From contig JADKHN010000006.1 of NCBI GenBank assembly GCA_016721725.1, forward strand, positions 744,001 to 808,000: 64,000 nucleotides of DNA, read 5' to 3'. Shown here in pieces: positions 8,398 to 15,889 of this stretch. This stretch comes from Chitinophagaceae bacterium. Its GTDB lineage: Bacteria > Bacteroidota > Bacteroidia > Chitinophagales > Chitinophagaceae. Each line of letters opens with the position of its first letter. The stretch's first letter is position 1. The notes beneath the pieces are model-generated. The model was not told the origin of the DNA. It ran no database searches and saw only the letters and a program-made list of their open reading frames with translations. The translations under genes were made by a program, and so were the position numbers.

Positions 8398-8433
8398 CTA
8401 AACATATTCTCAGCAGACTAAACATACATTTGC
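8398..8433 (+). promoter_or_regulatory. Putative promoter with CTAAACATA direct repeat for the beta-barrel receptor
   Basis: TACATTTGC at 8425-8433 is a good -7 box. The 9-mer CTAAACATA occurs twice, at 8398-8406 and 8418-8426, exactly 20 bases apart, and the second copy overlaps the -7 box. This spacing, about two helical turns, suggests a regulator binding site; that is inference. Confidence 0.5.
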
Positions 8434-8468
8434 GTGCATTTTCAAAGATGCAGCCAAAAGTATAAACC

Positions 8469-10952
8469 ATGAAACAAAAACTACTCTTCTCCCTGGCATT
8501 GTTATTTTCACTTGCCAGTAACGTAAACGCTCAGTCCCCGGCAAAAATCACCGGCGAGGTGCAAGACCCCGGTGGCAAACCCATAAAAGCAGCTACGATA
8601 TTATTGTATCGCAGCAAAGATTCGTCACTTGCCAAAACCGAGGTCACCGACAGCAAGGGTATCTATACCATTCCAACCATCAAGGCAGGCAATTATTTCA
8701 TTAAGACCAATGTAGTGGGCATGCAGGCGGCCTATTCAGGTACACTTGCGGTAAAAGATGGCGAGACCATCACCGTACCGGCCATTTCCCTGAAGCCCGC
8801 CGACAAGAACTTACAGGCGGTGACCGTCACCAGCAAGAAGCCCATGGTGGAAGTGAAGGCCGACAAGACCATCCTGAATGTGGAAGGCACCATCAATGCC
8901 GTGGGTAACGACGGATTGGAACTGCTACGCAAATCACCGGGTGTCATGGTAGACAAAGATGATAACCTGAGCCTGGCCGGAAAGAACGGCGTCAGGGTGT
9001 ATATCGACGGCAAACCAAGTCCGCTGCAGGGTTCCGACCTGGCCAGTTACCTGAAATCCCTGCAATCCGCCCAGATCGAGTCCATTGAGATCATCACCAA
9101 CCCCTCCGCCAAATATGAGGCTGCCGGTAATGCGGGCATCATTAACATCCGGCTGAAAAAGAACATGACCATCGGTACCAATGGATCGGTCAATGCCGGT
9201 TACAATATTGGCACCTATGCCAAATACAACGGAGGCCTGGCGCTGAATTACCGTAACACCCGCCTGAATGTTTTTGGCAATTACAATTACAGCCAAAGCC
9301 TGAATGAGAACAGTTTCGTCATGTACCGGGTGCAGGCTGACAGTATTTTCGACCAGAATAACCACATCATCAATAAGAACAAGGGATCCCACAATTTCAA
9401 AGCCGGGATGGATTATTTCATCAATAATAAAAGCACGGTCGGCGTGGTGGTGAATGGCAATGTGGCCAATAACCTGACGGAAACCGGCGGGCCTCTCAAT
9501 ATCATCTACGAACCCACCAATAAGATCAGCCGGGTCCTGTTTGCGACCGGCGACAACCGGAATGAACGGAACAATGTCAATTTCAACCTGAATTACCGTT
9601 ACGCGGTACAGGGAGGTAAAGAACTGAACCTGGACGCCGATTACGGTTATTTCCATATCCATGGCAACCAGTTTCAGCCCAACGATTATTATGATGGGAC
9701 AACCGGGGCGAAACTTTACAGCAACGTTTACCGGATGATCTCTCCGACAAATATCCAGATCTATTCCATCAAAGGGGATTATGAACAGAATTTTAAGAAG
9801 GGCCGACTGGGTTTCGGCGGCAAGGTCGGGATCGTGAATACCGACAACAATTTCAAGCGTTATGACGTGTATGGTGCCACGGAAGTGTATGACAAGGATC
9901 GGAGTAACCGCTTCGAATATAACGAGAATATCAATGCCGCTTATGTGAACTACAACCGCGGTTTCAAGGGGTTCATGATACAGGCAGGTCTGAGGCTGGA
10001 GAACACGAACTCACATGGCATTTCCACCGGCCTGCGATACAATACGGTAAGCGGGAATTATGAGACCTACGATTCCTCCATCAGGAGAAATTATGTGGAC
10101 ATCTTCCCCAGCGCGGCCATCACCTTCAACAAGAACCCGATGAGCCAGTGGGGCATAACTTACAGCCGGCGCATCGACAGGCCGGCCTACCAGGACCTGA
10201 ACCCTTTTGAATTCAAGCTGAATGATTATACATTCATGAAAGGGAATACCCAGCTGCGCCCCCAATACACCAACAGCTACGGGATCACCCATACCTACAA
10301 GTATAAACTGAACACCCGCCTGAATTACAGCCATGTGAAGGATATTTTCACGCAGTTGCCGGATACGACCGACAAATCGAAGAGTTTCCTGACCAAGAAA
10401 AACCTGGCCACCCAGGATATCATCAGCCTGAACATCAGTTACCCCTTCCAGTACAAATGGTACAGTTTCTTTACCAATATCAATTCCTATTATTCAAAAT
10501 ACCATGCCGATTTCGGCGGCGCGACGCGGACGGTCAACCTGGACGTATTTGCGGTAAGCTTTTATATGCAGAACAGTTTCAAACTGGGCAATGGTTTCAC
10601 TGCCGAACTCAGCGGATTCTATAATTCTCCCACCATCTGGCAGGGAACTTTCGAAAGCAAGGCCATGTACAGCATCGATGGCGGATTACAAAAGACCCTG
10701 TTCAAGGGAATGGGCACGATCAAGGCCGCTGTCAGTGACATTTTCCACACCATGAGATGGAGCGGTTCCTCCACTTTTGCGGGGCAGACCAGTACGGCTT
10801 CGGGCAGATGGGAAAGCCGCCAGTTCAAACTCAGTTTCAACATGCGTTTCGGCAATACCCAGGTGAAGGCGAGCCGCCAGCGCAAGAGCTCCATCGAAGA
10901 AGAGAATAAACGGACGGAATCCGGTGGTGGCATGGGCGGAGGTGGCCGTTGA
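8469..10952 (+). CDS. Outer-membrane beta-barrel (TonB-dependent receptor-like) protein
   Basis: 827 residues in the outer membrane. The signal peptide ends near NVNAQ. A carboxypeptidase-regulatory-like domain follows (about 25-105, ITGEVQDPGGKPIKAATI). A plug-like domain covers about 115-225 (NDGLELLRKSPGVMVDKDD, VRVYIDGKPSPL, IESIEIITNPSAKYEAAGNAG). The rest is a beta-barrel with alternating aromatic strands. This is the OMP_b-brl_3 group of Bacteroidota, related to TonB-dependent receptors but usually without a SusD partner, and no SusD is present here. The C-terminal tail is Gly-rich (ESGGGMGGGGR). Substrate unknown. It is a single-gene unit with its own promoter and a very strong terminator. 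Confidence 0.85.
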   Translation: MKQKLLFSLALLFSLASNVNAQSPAKITGEVQDPGGKPIKAATILLYRSKDSSLAKTEVTDSKGIYTIPTIKAGNYFIKTNVVGMQAAYSGTLAVKDGETITVPAISLKPADKNLQAVTVTSKKPMVEVKADKTILNVEGTINAVGNDGLELLRKSPGVMVDKDDNLSLAGKNGVRVYIDGKPSPLQGSDLASYLKSLQSAQIESIEIITNPSAKYEAAGNAGIINIRLKKNMTIGTNGSVNAGYNIGTYAKYNGGLALNYRNTRLNVFGNYNYSQSLNENSFVMYRVQADSIFDQNNHIINKNKGSHNFKAGMDYFINNKSTVGVVVNGNVANNLTETGGPLNIIYEPTNKISRVLFATGDNRNERNNVNFNLNYRYAVQGGKELNLDADYGYFHIHGNQFQPNDYYDGTTGAKLYSNVYRMISPTNIQIYSIKGDYEQNFKKGRLGFGGKVGIVNTDNNFKRYDVYGATEVYDKDRSNRFEYNENINAAYVNYNRGFKGFMIQAGLRLENTNSHGISTGLRYNTVSGNYETYDSSIRRNYVDIFPSAAITFNKNPMSQWGITYSRRIDRPAYQDLNPFEFKLNDYTFMKGNTQLRPQYTNSYGITHTYKYKLNTRLNYSHVKDIFTQLPDTTDKSKSFLTKKNLATQDIISLNISYPFQYKWYSFFTNINSYYSKYHADFGGATRTVNLDVFAVSFYMQNSFKLGNGFTAELSGFYNSPTIWQGTFESKAMYSIDGGLQKTLFKGMGTIKAAVSDIFHTMRWSGSSTFAGQTSTASGRWESRQFKLSFNMRFGNTQVKASRQRKSSIEEENKRTESGGGMGGGGR

Positions 10953-10969
10953 TCATTCAAAAACAACAT

Positions 10970-11010
10970 AAAAAGAAACACCCGGTCGGCTCGACCGGGT
11001 GTTTCTTTTT
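10970..11010 (+). terminator. Rho-independent terminator of the receptor gene
   Basis: A perfect 19-bp stem (10970-10988 with 10992-11010) and a 3-base loop. The arms end in T5 on one strand and A5 on the other, so it could stop transcription from both sides. Confidence 0.92.
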
Positions 11011-11027
11011 ATGGATTGGCCTATTTT

Positions 11028-11097
11028 CTTTAACGGTGCTTTAACCAGCTTTTACACATCCTTTAACAGTGGGCCATCAAATTAGTTTGGATATTTG
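11028..11097 (+). promoter_or_regulatory. Pho-box-like array of four 11-bp repeats before a -7-like box
   Basis: Four 11-mers follow without gaps: CTTTAACGGTG (11028), CTTTAACCAGC (11039), TTTTACACATC (11050) and CTTTAACAGTG (11061). The 7+4 layout matches binding sites of PhoB/PhoP/SphR-type response regulators, where 7-bp half-sites repeat every 11 bp. A -7-like sequence (TTAGTTTG at 11082 or GATATTTG at 11090) lies 15-23 bases beyond the last repeat, so the last repeat would cover the -33 region, as in activated promoters. The regulator itself is not identified. Confidence 0.5.
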
Positions 11098-11102
11098 TGT
11101 TG

Positions 11103-11180
11103 TAATAAACAGGCAATAAAATTTTTCTCATAAGCAGTTAGTTTTGGTAACCGGCCCCGATTTCTATCGGGGCTTCTTTT
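11103..11180 (+). ncRNA. Possible small RNA of about 75-80 nt
   Basis: A promoter-like region (11028-11097) and a terminator (11154-11180) enclose about 75-80 bases with no open reading frame. The receptor gene upstream already has its own strong terminator, so this second plus-strand terminator needs another transcript. The start is an estimate from the -7-like box. No known RNA family was recognised, and expression has not been shown. Confidence 0.35.
11154..11180 (+). terminator. Terminator with T-run on the plus strand
   Basis: GCCCCGAT (11154-11161), a 4-base loop, ATCGGGGC (11166-11173), then TTCTTTTTT. The T-run is only on the plus strand, so it does not terminate the convergent ftsY operon. 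It abuts the ftsY stop codon at 11181-11183. Confidence 0.8.
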
Positions 11181-12158
11181 TTACCCTGCCTGGATCCCTT
11201 CCCCGAAGATACTCTCCACAAAAGCTTCTTTATCAAAGACCAGCAGGTCTTCTGCCTTCTCGCCCACCCCGATGAACTTCACCGGGATATTGAACTGGTT
11301 AGCGATGGCCAGCACCACGCCGCCTTTGGCCGTTCCGTCGAGTTTGGTGATGGTGAGTGCAGTAACATCGGTTGCCGCGGTAAAATGGCGTGCCTGCTCC
11401 AACGCGTTCTGGCCCGTACTGCCGTCCAGGACCAGCATCACTTCATGCGGGGCATCAGGCACCACTTTCTGGATCACCCTTTTGATCTTACTCAGTTCTT
11501 CCATCAGGTGGGCCTTGTTATGCAGGCGGCCCGCCGTATCGATCAGGATCACATCCACGTTGCGGGCGATACCGCTGTTAACGGTATCGAATGCTACCGC
11601 AGCGGGATCACTGCCCATGTCTTTTTTAACGATGGGAACATTGGTTCGTTCGCTCCAGATGGTAAGCTGGTCAACCGCTGCGGCCCTGAAGGTATCAGCG
11701 GCGCCCAATAAGACCGACTTGCCGGCTTTGGAAAAATTATGGGCCAGCTTACCGATGGTGGTTGTTTTTCCGACACCATTGACCCCCACCACTAAGATGA
11801 TATGGGGCTTATGCCCGGTGGGTAAGGCATAATCGATATAGCTGCTGTCTTCCGGAGCGGAAACAAGGATGGATCTGACCTCTTCCCGGAGGATCCGGTT
11901 CAGTTCGGAAGTATTGAGGTATTTGTCCTTCGCCACCCTTTTCTCGATGCGCTCGATGATCTTGACGGTGGTCTCGATGCCCACATCCGCGCTCACGAGA
12001 GCGTCCTCCAGGTTATCCAGCACTTCGGTATCCACCGTGCTCTTGCCGGCGATGGCCTTGGTGATCTTGCTGAAGAATCCTTCCCGGGTCTTTTGCAGTC
12101 CCTGTTCCAGGCTTTCCTGCTGCTGCTTTTTTCCAAAGAGTTTATCGAAGATGCCCAT
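11181..12158 (-). CDS. ftsY: Signal recognition particle receptor FtsY
   Basis: FtsY is the membrane-associated SRP receptor GTPase that delivers ribosomes making membrane proteins to the translocon. The 325-residue protein lacks the long acidic domain of E. coli FtsY, as is usual in Bacteroidota, and begins MGIFDKLFGKKQQQ. The N domain covers about 20-100. The G domain has VVGVNGVGKTTTIGKLA (G1), AADTFRAAAVDQL, ILIDTAGRLH (G3), ITKLDGTAKGG (G4 TKLD) and the closing FIGVGEKAEDLLVFD. It lies last in the rpmB-rpmG-DUF4295-ftsY run, separated from the DUF4295 gene by 147 bases that include GGTTGGA-type repeats. Confidence 0.95.
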   Translation of the reverse strand: MGIFDKLFGKKQQQESLEQGLQKTREGFFSKITKAIAGKSTVDTEVLDNLEDALVSADVGIETTVKIIERIEKRVAKDKYLNTSELNRILREEVRSILVSAPEDSSYIDYALPTGHKPHIILVVGVNGVGKTTTIGKLAHNFSKAGKSVLLGAADTFRAAAVDQLTIWSERTNVPIVKKDMGSDPAAVAFDTVNSGIARNVDVILIDTAGRLHNKAHLMEELSKIKRVIQKVVPDAPHEVMLVLDGSTGQNALEQARHFTAATDVTALTITKLDGTAKGGVVLAIANQFNIPVKFIGVGEKAEDLLVFDKEAFVESIFGEGIQAG

Positions 12159-12160
12159 GA

Positions 12161-12186
12161 GTTAAGGTTGGAGGGTGGAGGTTTGT
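12161..12186. repeat. Short degenerate GGTTGGA array
   Basis: GGTTGGA (12166-12172) and GGGTGGA (12173-12179), then GGTTTGT, directly before the ftsY start. It is a shorter relative of the arrays at 1661 and 54161. Confidence 0.55.
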
Positions 12187-12305
12187 TCGTTAGTTAGATG
12201 GTGAGTTTTTAGTTCCTTGTTCTTCAGTCCTTTCTTTCCACCAAAAAACAAAGCCATTCTGAAAGATCAGAACAGCTCGGTTAAATATTTGTCATGCAGG
12301 AGAAC

Positions 12306-12476
12306 TTAGCTGGCTAAGAAATCCTTGATCTTGTCCTTATGAACGATAGCTTCCTTGAAGGTATAAGCACCGGTCTTAGGACTACGCAGGGTACGGATCA
12401 CTTTGGTCCAGTTCTTCGCTTCGGCTGCTGCCTTCTGGTCTTTTGTCTTGATAGCCGTTTTTGCCGCTTTTGCCAT
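12306..12476 (-). CDS. DUF4295 small ribosome-cluster protein
   Basis: A 56-residue basic protein: it begins MAKAAKTAIKTKDQKAAAEA and ends HKDKIKDFLAS. The length, composition and position directly after rpmG match DUF4295, a small protein conserved across Bacteroidota between rpmG and ftsY. The core WTKVIRTLRSPKTGAYTFKE is the conserved part. Its role is unknown; the fixed neighbourhood with L28 and L33 suggests a ribosome-associated function, which is inference. The start codon is ATG at 12476 and the gap to rpmG is 82 bases. Confidence 0.88.
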   Translation of the reverse strand: MAKAAKTAIKTKDQKAAAEAKNWTKVIRTLRSPKTGAYTFKEAIVHKDKIKDFLAS

Positions 12477-12558
12477 GGTATATTAATTTGATAATTTGAA
12501 AATGGGTTGATCTGAAGAGTTTGACCGATGGATCGGCCAACCGTCCAAAAACCGGTTA

Positions 12559-12741
12559 TTATTTGATCTCTTTATGAACAGTGGTCTTTTTCAGGATCGG
12601 ATTGAATTTCTTCAATTCCAGCCTTTCAGGCGTGTTCTTTTTGTTCTTGGTGGTAATATAACGGCTTGTACCGGGTTTACCGCTGGTTTTATGTTCGGTA
12701 CACTCTAAGATAACCTGTACCCTGTTGCCTTTCTTTGCCAT
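12559..12741 (-). CDS. rpmG: 50S ribosomal protein L33
   Basis: 60 residues starting [18 protein letters not shown], a typical L33. The ECTEH segment has one Cys, and the second zinc-type CxxC pair of some L33 proteins is absent, so this is the zinc-independent form. The C-terminus [17 protein letters not shown] matches the family. It lies 37 bases after rpmB on the same strand and belongs to one operon with DUF4295 and ftsY. Confidence 0.96.
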   Translation of the reverse strand: MAKKGNRVQVILECTEHKTSGKPGTSRYITTKNKKNTPERLELKKFNPILKKTTVHKEIK

Positions 12742-12778
12742 TGTGCTTTATTTAATGCTGTTGATGATTCGGGATTAA

Positions 12779-13015
12779 TTAAATTTTCTCTCCGGCCGCA
12801 CGTAATTTCTTTACGACAGACAGCAAACCGTTCTTGTTGATGGTACGGATGGCTTCGGAAGAAACCTTCAAGGTCACCCAGCGGTCCTCTTCAGCAAGAA
12901 AATAACGCTTGGTCTGCAAATTGGGCAGAAACCTGCGCTTGGTCTTGATATTCGAATGCGAAACCTTATTTCCGGTTATCGGCTTCTTTCCTGTAACCTG
13001 ACATACTCTAGCCAT
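12779..13015 (-). CDS. rpmB: 50S ribosomal protein L28
   Basis: 78 residues from ATG 13015. The chosen start gives [22 protein letters not shown], the standard L28 N-terminus; a longer frame upstream would add 32 unlike residues and would start above the promoter box. The middle ([14 protein letters not shown]) and C-terminus ([19 protein letters not shown]) fit. The CxxC pair seen in some zinc-binding L28 proteins is not present. First gene of the rpmB-rpmG-DUF4295-ftsY operon. Confidence 0.96.
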   Translation of the reverse strand: MARVCQVTGKKPITGNKVSHSNIKTKRRFLPNLQTKRYFLAEEDRWVTLKVSSEAIRTINKNGLLSVVKKLRAAGEKI

Positions 13016-13033
13016 AGTACTTATTTTTGGACG

Positions 13034-13042
13034 GCAAAGGTA
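13034..13042 (-). promoter_or_regulatory. Putative -7 box of the rpmB operon
   Basis: TACCTTTGC on the minus strand, 18 bases before the rpmB ATG. The surrounding 15 bases (CTTACCTTTGCCGTC) are identical to those at the rplU promoter (28131-28145), so the two ribosomal operons share this promoter core. Confidence 0.7.
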
Positions 13043-13151
13043 AGGTTTTATATGAATAATCGGCATCCTCCGCGTAAGAATTTTTCCAATTGGCCTTAAA
13101 GCTCTCCCCATTACGCATTAAACTGTTAATAACTCTACCTTTAAGCGGCAT

Positions 13152-15332
13152 ATGAGATACCCAAGATCCCTGTTCATACTGGCCTGGGCCCTGATTTCCG
13201 CTCCCGCCTTTGCCGATAGCGCTCCCCCGACCGAACTCCGGCCCGGGATGGTCATCAACCGCTCGGTCCTGATCAAAAAAGGGGTATACCGCTTCAACGG
13301 GCAATTATCCCTGGAAAAACCGGTGATCCTGATCCAGGGTAATAACATTACGATAGATTTTAATAAATGTGTACTGCAGGGCAGCACGGACAAGCAATGG
13401 CCCAACGAATTCTACGGACTGGCCATTTTGGTCAGGGGGGATAATATCACCCTGAAAAACGTGGTGGTAAAAGGGTATAAAGTGGCCATCATGGCCGATA
13501 GTTGCAAAGGATTGGTGATCGAACACTGTGATGCCAGCTACAATTACCGCCAGCACCTGCAGAGCAACTGGATGCGGGAGGACCTCAGCGACTGGATGAG
13601 TTTCCACCACAACGAAAAAGGCGAATGGCTGAGGTACGGAGCCGGCATTTACCTGCAAGATTGTTCCAAAGCCACGATCAGGGATAATACGGTCACCGGC
13701 GGACAATGCGGCCTCATGATGACCCGCTCCAACGACGGGATGATCTATCAAAATGATTTCTCCTTCAACTCCGCCCTGGGCATCGGCATGTACCGCAGCA
13801 GCCGCAACCTGGTGGTCAATAACCGGCTCGATTTCAATGTCAGGGGTTACAGCCATGGCTTTTATAACCGGGGGCAGGACAGCGCCGGATTGCTCGTATT
13901 TGAACAATGCAACGACAATACCTTCGCCTACAACAGCGTCACGCATGGCGGCGACGGTTTTTTCCTCTGGGCCGGCCAAACCACCATGGACACCGGCGAA
14001 GGAGGTTGTAACGATAACCTCCTCTTCGCCAATGATTTCTCCTACGCCCCGACCAATGGTGTGGAGGTGACCTTCAGCCGAAACCGGATATCGAATAACC
14101 GCATCTTGGAATGCGACCACGGGATCTGGGGAGGATACAGTTACCAGACACAGATCATCGGCAACCAGTTCGACCGGAACCGCATCGCCATCGCCATTGA
14201 ACACGGACAGGACAACAACATCAGTTTTAACGAGTTCAACAAGAACAAGGAGGGCATCCGGCTCTGGGCCAGGAAACAGGAACCCGGCGACTGGGTCTAT
14301 CCCAAAAAAAGGGATACCCGGAGCATGAAATACTTCATCGACCACAACTCCTTTTATGATGAAGCGATTTGCGTCAATCTCAAACTGACTGAAAATGTAC
14401 AAGGCAAGAAGAACGGGACCACCCGGATCGGTAAATTCCTGAAAATGGATTCAACCGTATTCAACGTGTCGCTCGACAGCGGATATGAGAACGCCTTTGT
14501 ATTTCCCGAGAACGACAAAAGGGAAAAACAGCTATTGAAATGGAACAGTAAAAAACTACCCCGCTATTCGGACACCATCCCGGCCGGTAGAAAATACATC
14601 CACATCACCGAATGGGGCCCCTACGATTTCCGCTATCCCGCCGTCTTCCTCAACAGCATCGACAGCCAGAATATTTGCCATTTTGAACTGATGGGGCCCA
14701 AAGGAAACTGGAAACTCATCAGCAGCCATGACCTCGCGGAGATCACGATGAACAAAGGCGGCTTCCCTTCCACCCTGACTGCCAGGATCTCCGGCACTGA
14801 CCGGCAATTGGAACTCGAATATGACGGCCCCGGTTTTACCGATCAATTCGGGAATCTGCATCCGGCGGGAAAACCTTATCGATTCTCTTTCCGTGACTTT
14901 CAGCCGGTGATAAACTGGTCGGTGAACTGGTTTGCCTGGGATCCGGCCCATGATCCCAATAAAGATTATACGGTATTCTTACAAACACTTGATAAGCCGG
15001 CATTGAAAAGCGAGAAGACGACAAAACTCGATTATACCTGGTGGGGCCCGATCGGAGATAAACTCCCGGCGGATTCCTTTGCCACGGTTGCCGAAGGAGA
15101 GGTCACGGTTAAAAAAGGACGCTACGCTTTAAGCGTGACCGCCGACGACCTGGTTAAGGTTTTCGTGGATGGCAAACCGGTCATTGATTTCTGGGACGCC
15201 GCTCAATACAAATATGACGAGGATGCGCATCACCGGGTCATCCTGGACCTGGAAGGAACACACCGCATCAGGATCATCCAGGTGGAGAACAGCGGCTATG
15301 CCACCTTACTTTTTTATTTAAAACCGCTTTGA
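13152..15332 (+). CDS. Secreted right-handed parallel beta-helix protein with PA14-like C-terminus
   Basis: 726 residues. The signal peptide is MRYPRSLFILAWALISAPAFA. Residues about 50-420 show regularly spaced NNxIxxN and NxFxxN turns (GNNITIDFN, DNITLKNVVVKG, DCSKATIRDNTVTGG, ISNNRILECDHGIWGG), the mark of a parallel beta-helix as in NosD-like proteins and polysaccharide lyases or epimerases. Residues about 600-726 look like a PA14 or carbohydrate-binding domain (LDYTWWGPIGDKLPADSFATVAEG, VKVFVDGKPVIDFWD). Together these suggest action on extracellular or cell-surface polysaccharide. No catalytic residues can be assigned, and there is no T9SS C-terminal domain. It is divergent from rpmB, with 136 bases between. 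Confidence 0.75.
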   Translation: MRYPRSLFILAWALISAPAFADSAPPTELRPGMVINRSVLIKKGVYRFNGQLSLEKPVILIQGNNITIDFNKCVLQGSTDKQWPNEFYGLAILVRGDNITLKNVVVKGYKVAIMADSCKGLVIEHCDASYNYRQHLQSNWMREDLSDWMSFHHNEKGEWLRYGAGIYLQDCSKATIRDNTVTGGQCGLMMTRSNDGMIYQNDFSFNSALGIGMYRSSRNLVVNNRLDFNVRGYSHGFYNRGQDSAGLLVFEQCNDNTFAYNSVTHGGDGFFLWAGQTTMDTGEGGCNDNLLFANDFSYAPTNGVEVTFSRNRISNNRILECDHGIWGGYSYQTQIIGNQFDRNRIAIAIEHGQDNNISFNEFNKNKEGIRLWARKQEPGDWVYPKKRDTRSMKYFIDHNSFYDEAICVNLKLTENVQGKKNGTTRIGKFLKMDSTVFNVSLDSGYENAFVFPENDKREKQLLKWNSKKLPRYSDTIPAGRKYIHITEWGPYDFRYPAVFLNSIDSQNICHFELMGPKGNWKLISSHDLAEITMNKGGFPSTLTARISGTDRQLELEYDGPGFTDQFGNLHPAGKPYRFSFRDFQPVINWSVNWFAWDPAHDPNKDYTVFLQTLDKPALKSEKTTKLDYTWWGPIGDKLPADSFATVAEGEVTVKKGRYALSVTADDLVKVFVDGKPVIDFWDAAQYKYDEDAHHRVILDLEGTHRIRIIQVENSGYATLLFYLKPL

Positions 15333-15345
15333 CCGCACCTTGCTT

Positions 15346-15354
15346 TATCTTTGC
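15346..15354 (+). promoter_or_regulatory. Putative -7 box of the OsmC gene
   Basis: TATCTTTGC is a full match to TAnnTTTG and lies 28 bases before ATG 15383. This placement supports ATG 15383 as the start, since an alternative ATG at 15329 lies upstream of the box. Confidence 0.65.
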
Positions 15355-15382
15355 ACCCGATAACCAAAACATCCATTTTTTT

Positions 15383-15799
15383 ATGACCACACACCAAGTG
15401 AGTACTGTATTTAAAGGAGGCATGGCATTTGACGCAGAACTGAGCGGACACCATGTTGCCATGGACACCACCACCGAAGACGGCGGGCAGAACAGCGGCG
15501 CCAGTCCCAAACGCCTCATGCTGGCCTCCCTGTCGGGATGCACCGGGATCGACATCGTATCCATTCTGAATAAGATGAAAGTGGATTTCAGTCATTTCTC
15601 CATTGATGTTCACGCAGCGCTTTCCAAAGACCATCCGAAGATCTACGACCATGTGAAGATCATCTATAAGATCCGGCTGGCGGAAGAAGACAAACCGAAG
15701 ATGATCAAGGCGGTGAGTTTATCCAAGGAAAAATATTGCGGAGTGTATGCGATGTTCAAGTCCTTCGCCAAGATGGACACGGAGATCGATTATATATAA
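15383..15799 (+). CDS. OsmC/Ohr-family protein
   Basis: 138 residues from ATG 15383, giving MTTHQVSTVFKGGMAFDAE. The OsmC fold is recognised by GGQNSGASPKRLMLASLSGCTGID, which carries the first redox Cys at the start of the long helix, and by the second Cys in LSKEKYCGVYAMF. Both peroxidatic and resolving cysteines are therefore present. OsmC proteins reduce organic hydroperoxides in the cytoplasm. This one fits the YhfA-like OsmC group more than Ohr, judged from the KYCGV motif. It is preceded by its own -7 box and followed by a CACAAAG repeat element. Physiological substrate not known. Confidence 0.88.
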   Translation: MTTHQVSTVFKGGMAFDAELSGHHVAMDTTTEDGGQNSGASPKRLMLASLSGCTGIDIVSILNKMKVDFSHFSIDVHAALSKDHPKIYDHVKIIYKIRLAEEDKPKMIKAVSLSKEKYCGVYAMFKSFAKMDTEIDYI

Positions 15800-15809
15800 G
15801 ATACATTTA

Positions 15810-15886
15810 CCCCTAAGGACACAAAAAAAATTGACACAAAGCTCACCAGGCTTTGCTTTGAAGACTTTGTGCCCTTCGTGGTTAAA
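15810..15886. repeat. CACAAAG inverted-repeat element, gene-less copy B
   Basis: The left end reads CCCCTAAGGACACAAA and then GACACAAAG (about 15810-15841). The right end (15865-15886), read in reverse, gives AACCACGAAGGGCACAAAG. The outer words match the ends of 21368-21910 (CCACTAAG, GGCACAAAG). The centre is about 24 bases. It lies between osmC and the convergent transporter gene. Confidence 0.65.
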
Positions 15887-15889
15887 AAA

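Noticed and set aside
13305..14402. 365-codon minus-strand frame opposite the beta-helix gene
   Set aside because: It lies wholly inside the plus-strand gene, which has clear repeat and signal-peptide structure. The opposite translation is a Val/Ile/Asp-rich shadow with no motif.
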